Virus record (IMG/VR): IMGVR_UViG_3300027917_000033
Span: 1 to 64,000 of that record
DNA from: a virus
DNA length: 64,000 nucleotides
Direction: 5' to 3' (one strand)
In this document: positions 57,329 to 64,000 of the stretch, in pieces
Layout of the letters: each line of letters starts with the position of its first letter
Numbering within the stretch: position 1 is the stretch's first letter
Program-made: the position numbers and the translations under genes
The notes under the pieces: model-generated
Databases searched by the model: none
Seen by the model: the letters and a program-made list of their open reading frames with translations, nothing else
Told to the model about the DNA's origin: nothing

Positions 57329-57344
57329 TGGTCAATCCTCCGTT

Positions 57345-58940
57345 TTACATTTGAGGAGAATCTGGCCCCATTCCGAGAGCAAGCATTTGGATTTTAATCA
57401 TTGATTCGTATCTCTTAACTTGATTGGCGCTGATTCCTAAATAGTCAGCAATATCAGCCTTTTTGGGGTTGCTGCCATAGGTCTTCTTGAAGTCGGCTGG
57501 CGGGTCCACTTTGATGGCAATATATTTTATGGCCAGATCTGGCAGTTTTTCAAGTAGTGTACGCATAGCATCCCTACTAAGTAAGGAGTTAAAACTTGCG
57601 GACAACATATCCTTGTCTGCTATTTGCGACTCTAGCACATCCCTAACAGTCTTATCGCTATCATTGCTGTGTGGCTCATCAAACGATCTCGTCTGGTTGA
57701 ACCTCGTTTCGACAATCTTTCTTGATATTATTGGCTGATCGCCGTTTGGATATACGTAGATTCCTTCATTTTCTACGGCTTTGACACTAACGTTATAACC
57801 AAGAAACTCGCGTTTGATTTCTGCAATTTTGATTGTCATTGCCCGGGGGAGCAAATTGGTTTCAGTTTTGATCAAATTGTTATCGATTTCAAATTTGATC
57901 GAATCTTTGGAGTTTTGTAGCATTGAGGCGATGAGCTGCAAAGCCACATCCTGGGCTTCACCCTTAACCACTCTCGTTATTTTAGTCATTGGTCTCTTAT
58001 TCTCCTTTAGTATCTGGCCAAAGAATTCCCACCCGAAAGTCTTCATCAACTTGAACATCTGTTTATCGTCAAAGATGACCGACAGGTTGGGCGTCTTGGC
58101 CCTGATGATCAGATGGATCGGACTAAGGCCTTGGATGACGATATAGTGCGGCTTACCTTGTGACACAGTGAACTTGTCTTTTAATTTGTCATAAGCCAGC
58201 TGCATCATTTTGAGATCTGAGCCGATTATTGCTGGTCTAGAACCATAACCAAGTTTGATCCCAGATGGGAAGGCTTGTGTTATGGTTACTTTTTTGCCTA
58301 AATCTGGTCCGGATACAATTTCGACAACATCGCCTGGCCTAATTGGTGTTTTGTCAAACGTCCCGAACGGACCACTAAAAATTTGTCTGTGGCTGTTCCA
58401 CCATGGCGTCATCGGCCCCAATATTGTGCGACCATCCCTGCTTATGGTAAACTTGGTCTGATCGTTTGGGTTACATAACAAACCACGATCACTAATAGAG
58501 ACTGTTTTGGTGCTGTCCGGTGTACAAATATGAATTGTGTGCTCTGGCGGGATTGGCAAATTTTCGTTAATCAATATCGAGACGTTACCAATCTCGATGA
58601 TGTTGTTATCATAAATGATCCCCTTTTTCCTGGATTTTTTGCCATTGACTAAGCATTCACCATATGCACGGTATTCTAGTGGGGTATGGTATGTTACTGA
58701 GAGGACTGCTCTCCATGCAGCGATCCAGAATTCAGTTTCTGCGGCATCTGAAAGATCTCGGTATTCACCCTTTATTGTTCTGGCTAGCTGCTTTTTGAAT
58801 TCGCTTTTGTGCGGGGCCATTTCCGGGTCATCGATCAGTCTTTTGGTAATTTGATCGATGTTTATGCTTTGGTCCCGGTTGAGGTTCTTGGAGGTGAAGT
58901 TGACGAGACTTCCCCTTACGCAAAGACGGGCTACTTGCAT
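57345..58940 (-). CDS. Large HTH protein, possibly transcription-related (531 aa)
   Basis: ATG 58940 follows AAGGAG. The N-terminal third is helical, a KOW-like barrel lies near residues 215-235 (RPGDVVEIVSGPDLGKKVTI), and the C-terminus has LLEKLPDLAIKYIAI, then KKADIADYLGISANQVKRYESMI, an HTH like sigma region 4. It is divergent from the gp55-like gene. It may be a sigma-associated or late-transcription factor; the evidence is limited to these motifs. Confidence 0.6.
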   Translation of the reverse strand: MQVARLCVRGSLVNFTSKNLNRDQSINIDQITKRLIDDPEMAPHKSEFKKQLARTIKGEYRDLSDAAETEFWIAAWRAVLSVTYHTPLEYRAYGECLVNGKKSRKKGIIYDNNIIEIGNVSILINENLPIPPEHTIHICTPDSTKTVSISDRGLLCNPNDQTKFTISRDGRTILGPMTPWWNSHRQIFSGPFGTFDKTPIRPGDVVEIVSGPDLGKKVTITQAFPSGIKLGYGSRPAIIGSDLKMMQLAYDKLKDKFTVSQGKPHYIVIQGLSPIHLIIRAKTPNLSVIFDDKQMFKLMKTFGWEFFGQILKENKRPMTKITRVVKGEAQDVALQLIASMLQNSKDSIKFEIDNNLIKTETNLLPRAMTIKIAEIKREFLGYNVSVKAVENEGIYVYPNGDQPIISRKIVETRFNQTRSFDEPHSNDSDKTVRDVLESQIADKDMLSASFNSLLSRDAMRTLLEKLPDLAIKYIAIKVDPPADFKKTYGSNPKKADIADYLGISANQVKRYESMIKIQMLALGMGPDSPQM

Positions 58941-59032
58941 CTTCTGCTCCTTCTTTTTTTCTTCCCGAAATGTCAAAATATTTGGCCATTTATCTGGAGT
59001 GTATTTTACGCAATAACCTTAAGGAGACAAAA

Positions 59033-59461
59033 ATGTACGTGATATCAGAAGAACTGGAATTTGATTGGACACAATGGCAGCAAGATGGTAATCTCTATGC
59101 CTGGGAGAGGTTGCAAGAACAAATTTACAAGATGTGCATGGGTATCGCAATTAAATTTCGCCCCATAAATGAAGAAGAGCACCGAGAACTGGCACACGAA
59201 TCATTTGTGCTTACTATGGCCAAAATAAGGGATGGACGGCTTACTTTCGACGACAGGGCTCCAGTGTTTAATCTGCTGACAACTACAATTTTCAGGCACC
59301 TGTACAGCCTAAAGAACAAAGACAGCAGGCGGCGTAACGCGATGAATAAATACGCTAAGAAAATCTTGAATAAGTCTCAAACCAAAGAACAATTATCAAC
59401 CTCGCAATTAAATCACATTTGGGACTCTCTGTCAAGTATTGGCGTTACATCGCAAAAATAA
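59033..59461 (+). CDS. gp55-like short sigma factor
   Basis: 142 aa; ATG 59033 follows AAGGAG. The body matches sigma region 2: LQEQIYKMCMGIAIKFRP, ELAHESFVLTMAKIRDGRLTF, VFNLLTTTIFRHLYSLKNKDSRRR. Region 4 is absent, as in T4 gp55, which recognises a -10-only late promoter. That fits the putative AAATATA late motifs seen here. Confidence 0.72.
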   Translation: MYVISEELEFDWTQWQQDGNLYAWERLQEQIYKMCMGIAIKFRPINEEEHRELAHESFVLTMAKIRDGRLTFDDRAPVFNLLTTTIFRHLYSLKNKDSRRRNAMNKYAKKILNKSQTKEQLSTSQLNHIWDSLSSIGVTSQK

Positions 59462-59465
59462 TTAT

Positions 59466-60458
59466 ATGAAACTGAAACCAAATTTACGCCCAAGACCTAA
59501 TCTACTCAAGACCCCGAAGATACCGGCATCTATATCCGTACAACCTAAGAACGCGGTTAAAATACCTACGATTCATTCGAAGCCAATATCTGTTGTTAGA
59601 GCTGTTACAAGAAATAGGCCAAAACCGGTGGCTAGGCCAAAACCAAGTGGCGTCCAAACAGTTTCGAAGAAAGCTTATGTTGTCAGGAAGCGGTCACTAA
59701 CTAATGTCCGCCCCAGCCATCTGAGGAAAGCACACGATGCTCTTCTTGGGAAGCATACCGACAAGATAAGAGAATTGATCGGCTCCGGACATGGTAGAAT
59801 ATTAATTATTATTGCGTGTGGGCCGTCCGTAAATCAAGCAGATTTCGAAAAGCTGAAAGAGCATTCAAAAATTGACTTTTTATGTGTGAACAAGCCAGAC
59901 ATGAGGGTTTGGCCATCTAAATATTGGGTATTCTGTGACCAGTCCCAATACAATAGGAACCAAGAATATTGGCCAGGGTATAAAGGCACCATTATCAATG
60001 CATCGTCGGTAAGGGCAAACCACCCAAAGCAGATCCTAATAAGAACATTGGCTGGTAAAGGATTTTCTAGAGATATGACTAAGGGGTTTCACATAGGTAG
60101 ATCTACTACATATGCGTCAATGCAAGTGGCACTGTATATGGGATACAACAAAATCTACATTTATGGTTGTGACATGAGTGCTGTTGATGGCCAAATGCAT
60201 AGGTATGGGCAAAACCCTGACGTTTCAAACGAAAATAGGCTGAAGAGATTCGATAAAGAAGCTGAAAATTATGATTGGGCTCTTCGCGGCATGAAGCAGC
60301 ATGAAATAGACAAGTTCTTTTTTTGCTCATCACATAATCCTTATGGTTTTGCCGATATGTTTGGTAGGCTTGACCAAATAGATGCGCATATAACTATTTT
60401 GCGAGAAGCCAATGAATTAATGACCAAGAAAGAAGAATCTGAGCTAGCAAAAATATAA
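59466..60458 (+). CDS. MptE/DUF115-like enzyme with basic N-terminus
   Basis: 330 aa from ATG 59466. Residues 1-95 are a Pro/Arg/Lys-rich, probably disordered tail. The domain that follows has IIIACGPSVNQADFEKL, FLCVNKPDM, YWVFCDQSQY, HIGRSTTYASMQVALYMG and KIYIYGCDMSAVDG, the pattern of DUF115/MptE and sialyltransferase-like (CST-type) folds. It probably transfers a sugar or phosphate group; the acceptor is unknown. Confidence 0.7.
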   Translation: MKLKPNLRPRPNLLKTPKIPASISVQPKNAVKIPTIHSKPISVVRAVTRNRPKPVARPKPSGVQTVSKKAYVVRKRSLTNVRPSHLRKAHDALLGKHTDKIRELIGSGHGRILIIIACGPSVNQADFEKLKEHSKIDFLCVNKPDMRVWPSKYWVFCDQSQYNRNQEYWPGYKGTIINASSVRANHPKQILIRTLAGKGFSRDMTKGFHIGRSTTYASMQVALYMGYNKIYIYGCDMSAVDGQMHRYGQNPDVSNENRLKRFDKEAENYDWALRGMKQHEIDKFFFCSSHNPYGFADMFGRLDQIDAHITILREANELMTKKEESELAKI

Positions 60459-60480
60459 TGGATTTTTAAGGGAACGCATT

Positions 60481-60993
60481 ATGGCCAAAAAGGGTGCGCC
60501 AATGGGCAAGGGAAATGTTGGTAAAACTTCTTCAAAGACTTCGGCCAAGGGTGCCCACGGAGGCGGCATTAAATTTGGCCAGGTTGTGCTTGGCAGTGGA
60601 TTCAAGACTATTAACAAGGGAATCAATAAAGCAAAATCTGCAGCAAAGCTACCAAAACCAAAGAATAACATTTCTGAAAGCACAAGCCCGCTAACTAGGC
60701 CTCCAGTGTCGCTTGGGAATGGATTTGGAACAAATCCGTATCTTAGAGCTGAGGCCAAAGCCGTCAGCAAGAAATGGGGGCAGTCTGCGTTAAAGAAAGC
60801 TGCCAAGCCGCCCTCGAAAGGTGGTACCAAAGGCTCTCTGCGCCGCATGATGGGCAAGGGTGAAGGTGAGAAAATAACTAGATCTGAACTTAAGGCGGTG
60901 ATTGATAACCCAAGAAGTTCTGCCAAAAAGAAGCAAAAAGCATTAGCAATATATAATCTTGGTGGTGGGGCGAAGGGCAAAAATGGGAAATAA
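60481..60993 (+). CDS. Basic Gly/Lys-rich protein (170 aa)
   Basis: A low-complexity basic protein, rich in Lys, Gly, Ser and Ala, without hydrophobic core until a short helix region near the end (SELKAVIDNPRSSAKKKQKAL). Likely DNA- or RNA-binding or virion-internal. It starts with MAKKGAPMGKG and has no (L/I)-x-E leader. Confidence 0.6.
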   Translation: MAKKGAPMGKGNVGKTSSKTSAKGAHGGGIKFGQVVLGSGFKTINKGINKAKSAAKLPKPKNNISESTSPLTRPPVSLGNGFGTNPYLRAEAKAVSKKWGQSALKKAAKPPSKGGTKGSLRRMMGKGEGEKITRSELKAVIDNPRSSAKKKQKALAIYNLGGGAKGKNGK

Positions 60994-61027
60994 ACATTAT
61001 TTGCCTGTTCATGCGTAGTCGTATTTA

Positions 61028-61651
61028 ATGTGCATGAACCTATTAAAAAACACCAGTTGCTATTTGGCAGGCCCGGTTGAGCACGACAAGAAAGCCACAT
61101 CTTGGAGACAGGATGTGGCTTCTTTCTTATCGGCCAGAAGCGTCAGATCGTACGACCCGCTAATTAAACCACCATGGTTGGACGACATATGCCATGTTGA
61201 TCCGTCTTTATATAAAAAAGCACTAGACGGCGAAACGCAGGTAGACGAAATAAACGGCAAAACGATCGAAATAAAGCCGAGCGACGTTATCGAAGCAAAT
61301 CATATGATGCGTGTTGCTTGCATGCGTATCGTACACGCGGTTGATTGGGTGATCTGTTATTTGCCCATCAAATTCACTGTTGGAACGTTCGAAGAAATAT
61401 TCGAAGCAATCCGAGTCGGCAAACCTGTGTTCTTCTGCTGTCCTAATGGCATACCGTCAACATGGATCTTGTCTGCTGTTGCACGGAATATGAACGAACG
61501 AGAGCGCTATTTCTTTGAAGATTGGGATTCACTAAAAGAGCATATTGTTAGCATAGATATGGGTCTTGTAAAGTTGGACCCAGTTAAGTGGATGTTTTTG
61601 GCGTGGCTCGACTGGGACAAGTACCCGATAGAAACACCGGCATGGAGGTGA
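61028..61651 (+). CDS. Nucleoside 2-deoxyribosyltransferase-like protein
   Basis: 207 aa; ATG 61034 is an alternative. SCYLAGPVEHDKKATSWRQDV and VDWVICYLPIKFTVGTFEEIFEAIRVGKPVF give the Rossmann-like pattern of nucleoside 2-deoxyribosyltransferases and related nucleotide hydrolases (YLAGP, then GTxxE, then GKPV). It may act on modified deoxynucleotides together with the next two genes. Confidence 0.7.
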   Translation: MCMNLLKNTSCYLAGPVEHDKKATSWRQDVASFLSARSVRSYDPLIKPPWLDDICHVDPSLYKKALDGETQVDEINGKTIEIKPSDVIEANHMMRVACMRIVHAVDWVICYLPIKFTVGTFEEIFEAIRVGKPVFFCCPNGIPSTWILSAVARNMNERERYFFEDWDSLKEHIVSIDMGLVKLDPVKWMFLAWLDWDKYPIETPAWR

Positions 61652-61654
61652 AAA

Positions 61655-62323
61655 ATGTATAATATAACCGGGAAAATGGAAATCAACATGATCACTCCGG
61701 AGATTGATCCCGCCGCAACATCGAACTTTGCCATGAAATATAGATGCCCGGCAATTGTAATGAAGCCAGAATTTGTTCCGGCCATGATTGTTGATAGGTC
61801 AGCGAAGAGCGGGCAGTATAAAATTATTTCCGCAATCGATTTCCCAAACGGTAAGAATTTTGCCCTAGATAAGCTCAAGAACATTGATCCGATGGGGTTG
61901 GAAGTTGATGGTATGGATATCCTACTGTCGCAGAGGGCCGAAATAGATGTGATGAATGAGCTGAAGACTCTGAAAGAGTTGATCAGGCAGACGATAAACC
62001 CGGCCATGAGCATCAGGGTTGTTCTTAGATGTCATAGTTCTGAATGGAGTAACGTTAAGAACTGTTTTGAAGCAATCAAGAAGCACGCCCCCGATATGAT
62101 TCGTGTAGACCCACATCTTGAATTGCCTAAAGTCGGTTTGGAAGAACATATTGAGTGTTATAGGAAACTGCGCGAAGTGATTGCCAAGCCAGTTAAAATC
62201 TCTGGTAATGTTGATCTAAAGACCATCGAAGAGATTAGTAAAATAGATAAGAATGCCAGATTCGACGTCAATCCGAAGCAGGCATATAATATCGTGAACG
62301 AATTAAACAAAAGAGAGGAATAA
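61655..62323 (+). CDS. DeoC-like TIM-barrel protein (tentative)
   Basis: 222 aa; ATG follows GGAGGTG. The opening TPEIDPAATSNFAMKY, the segment CPAIVMKPEFVPAMIV and ISAIDFPNGKNFALDKL, followed by SIRVVLRCHSSEW and VKISGNVDLKTIEEI, resemble deoxyribose-phosphate aldolases. The Schiff-base lysine cannot be fixed by eye. The neighbours suggest a nucleotide- or sugar-related reaction. Confidence 0.5.
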   Translation: MYNITGKMEINMITPEIDPAATSNFAMKYRCPAIVMKPEFVPAMIVDRSAKSGQYKIISAIDFPNGKNFALDKLKNIDPMGLEVDGMDILLSQRAEIDVMNELKTLKELIRQTINPAMSIRVVLRCHSSEWSNVKNCFEAIKKHAPDMIRVDPHLELPKVGLEEHIECYRKLREVIAKPVKISGNVDLKTIEEISKIDKNARFDVNPKQAYNIVNELNKREE

Positions 62324-63580
62324 ATGTTTAATACTAACGACATCTTCCATCCAGGCAAATTGACTATCTGCATGGATGCCAGTGCAGGGAGTTCTGGCAA
62401 GGGAAAAGTAGCATCATTCATCTGCGAACACGCAGACAATTGGCAATTTTGTTGCAACACGTTCTCGGCTCAGGCTGGACATTGGGTGAAATTCGAAGAT
62501 AAAACATACTTTTATCAGACCTTCAATAGCTGTGCATATTCTGATAAGTATGAAAAGATGTACATAGGGCCCGGCGCTTCTATGGAATACGAGGCCTTTT
62601 TCAACGAGATGGAAGAGAACAATATTGCGCCGGAAAGAATAGGCATCCACCCGCTATGCGCAATCATTCAAGGCAAAGACGCCGCTTTTGAACGCGGAGA
62701 AGTGGATCTGGATGGAAATCCGGCCAAACACACGGGAACTATGGAGAAAGGTTCTACTTGCCACGGGGTGGGAGTCTGTCGTGCCAGGCGCGTCCTGCGC
62801 AGATCAGATGTCTTGTTGGCCAAAGACGTGCCAGAATTGCAAAGGTTTGTATGCGATACGACCGAGGAGATCACAGGCCGTTTGGAAGCTGGTCAGGCTG
62901 GGCTCCTTGAGATAGCACAAGGATTCCAGTTAAGTCTAATGTTGGAGAAAATGTACCCGTTTACAACAAGTAGGAATGTTACCGTTGCCGCTGGCTTCGA
63001 TGATATGATGCTGCCAATAAAGTACGCTGGTGATATCGTCATGAATTGCCGCACATATCCGATTAGGATTAACAGCAACAAATACCTTGACCCAGATGAC
63101 GGCCACCATCTGGTATGGGATGAAATAGAGCAATATAAGAAAGAGGGCAGGGAGATTACGATATACAAAGGCGATTCAGGACCTGGATACAGTGACCAAA
63201 AGGAAATCAGTTGGGATCATCTGACCGAAATCAGCGGGTCGCCAGAACCCATAATGGAAATGACATCCGTAACCAAGCTTCCTAGGAGGGTGTTCACATT
63301 CAGCCAAGAAAATATCAAGCAAGCGATCAAGTACAATGACACTGGTTGCACGATTTATTTGTCGGTGAATTTTGCTAACTATGTCGATCATGAAATTACA
63401 GGCAAACGTGGCGTGGTGGAACAGCCAGCGCTAATTGGTGATAATCTTACTAGCAAATTTAAGGTATGGATACAGCGTAACATATTACCGCTGCTGGGCG
63501 ATAATGTCAAGTTGCGGTTTGTTGGCACCGGACCCCTTACTGATGACATGATTGTGGTTGGCGAAACATGGCCGGAATGA
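62324..63580 (+). CDS. Adenylosuccinate synthetase family, PurZ-like
   Basis: 418 aa. The P-loop region reads SAGSSGKGKVASF where PurA has GDEGKGK, so the catalytic Asp is replaced by Ser (residue 23), the change described for PurZ, the 2-aminodeoxyadenylosuccinate synthetase of Z-DNA phages. QAGHWV keeps the conserved His, LEIAQGFQLSL and YPFTTSRNVTVAAG match PurA, and FVGTGPLTDDM matches the C-terminal nucleotide site. The length is nearer to PurA than to most PurZ. It may make diaminopurine precursors or another purine adduct. Confidence 0.75.
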   Translation: MFNTNDIFHPGKLTICMDASAGSSGKGKVASFICEHADNWQFCCNTFSAQAGHWVKFEDKTYFYQTFNSCAYSDKYEKMYIGPGASMEYEAFFNEMEENNIAPERIGIHPLCAIIQGKDAAFERGEVDLDGNPAKHTGTMEKGSTCHGVGVCRARRVLRRSDVLLAKDVPELQRFVCDTTEEITGRLEAGQAGLLEIAQGFQLSLMLEKMYPFTTSRNVTVAAGFDDMMLPIKYAGDIVMNCRTYPIRINSNKYLDPDDGHHLVWDEIEQYKKEGREITIYKGDSGPGYSDQKEISWDHLTEISGSPEPIMEMTSVTKLPRRVFTFSQENIKQAIKYNDTGCTIYLSVNFANYVDHEITGKRGVVEQPALIGDNLTSKFKVWIQRNILPLLGDNVKLRFVGTGPLTDDMIVVGETWPE

Positions 63581-64000
63581 AGAAAATTGTGATCACTGGC
63601 GGTGCGGGCTACATCGGGTCGCTTCTCACTGGCAAGTTTATAGACAGTGGGTATGAAGTCGCGGTCATTGATAAGTTATTGTTCGGTGGCGATCATATGC
63701 TGTGCTATAATCGTGACCAATTTTCTTTGCACCCATATGATATAATGGATATGCCAGATGGTCTGCTTAGCTCGATATGCAGTGGTGCCGATGCAGTTGT
63801 ACATTTGGCAGCATTGGTTGGCTTCCCGGCCTGTCAGCAAGTAGGCCCTTCCGTGTCTAAACGTTACAATGTTGATACCACAAAGAAAATGTTTGATATT
63901 GCGAATGCCGAAGGAGTGGAGAGATTCGTTTTTGCATCTACATACAGCAATTATGGTAAATCATCAGATGGTAAGCCTGTAACTGAGGAATCGCCTCTAA
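63577..64000 (+). CDS. NAD-dependent epimerase/dehydratase, truncated by window end
   Basis: The start MKKIVITGGAGYIGSLL overlaps the previous stop as ATGA. The Rossmann motif GxxGYIG, ADAVVHLAALVGFP and RFVFASTYSNYGK (the serine/tyrosine region) place it in the extended SDR family of NDP-sugar epimerases and dehydratases. The frame is open to the end of the window. It probably supplies a sugar for the glycosyltransferases. Confidence 0.88.
   Translation, partial: MKKIVITGGAGYIGSLLTGKFIDSGYEVAVIDKLLFGGDHMLCYNRDQFSLHPYDIMDMPDGLLSSICSGADAVVHLAALVGFPACQQVGPSVSKRYNVDTTKKMFDIANAEGVERFVFASTYSNYGKSSDGKPVTEESPL

Overview
The window looks like part of the genome of a large tailed phage with a T4-like replication and recombination core. 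The organism is inferred from gene content only. It carries a gp32-type single-stranded DNA-binding protein, a UvsY-like mediator, a bacterial-type RecA, a DnaB-type helicase, gp46/gp47 nuclease subunits, a gp55-like short sigma factor, a flap/5' exonuclease, a reduced family A polymerase and a DnaE-type polymerase split over two genes. Genes are packed head to tail with ATGA, GTGA or TTGA overlaps, many are tiny, and there are no rRNA genes, complete tRNAs, insertion sequences or CRISPR arrays. The standard genetic code fits throughout.

Layout. (1) 1-319: G-rich and repeat-rich stretch without a gene. (2) 320-9439 (+): about 20 consecutive small paralogues sharing one domain, called here the DPxSF domain: an N-terminal helix ending YLxENGI, a few strands, then a C-terminal motif of the form hYDPDSFxKIxxFI. 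Many begin with MKLxxLYE or MKLxxLHE. (3) 9420-40958 (mostly -): ClpP-like protease, phosphoesterase, two ParB-like proteins, many small zinc-ribbon proteins, two glycosyltransferases, then exonuclease, SSB, UvsY-like, PolA-like, helicase, RecA, uracil-DNA glycosylase, flavoprotein and the two DnaE halves. (4) 41022-43905 (-): repeat-rich adhesin-like fibre, sulfotransferase and a small protein. (5) 43951-44360: gene-free stretch with many possible RNA stems and a possible pseudoknot. (6) 44388-53177 (+): a second cargo-like cluster whose members start with a NPxDIARLITEDPD-type leader. It includes an HExxH metalloprotease, a cREC-like receiver protein, a possible ADP-ribosyltransferase-like protein and a ferritin-like protein with the leader motif at its C-terminus, followed by a collagen-like structural protein. 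(7) 53225-59461: gp47, gp46, ASCH-like protein, HTH protein and gp55-like sigma factor. (8) 59466-64000 (+): MptE/DUF115-like enzyme, basic protein, deoxyribosyltransferase-like, DeoC-like, PurA/PurZ-like and NDP-sugar epimerase.

Main idea. The two recurring leaders both contain an (L/I)-x-E tripeptide (LYE, LHE, ITE) about 7-12 residues from the N-terminus. That is the consensus cut by T4-type prohead proteases, and in T4 short N-terminal capsid-targeting sequences (CTS) with this motif send internal proteins and Alt into the prohead. I infer that the two clusters encode a large repertoire of capsid-packaged, probably injected proteins. Copied leaders, internal second cleavage motifs, one gene carrying both leader types, and the enzymatic nature of several cargos all fit. 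No prohead protease gene was seen in this window, so the idea is untested.
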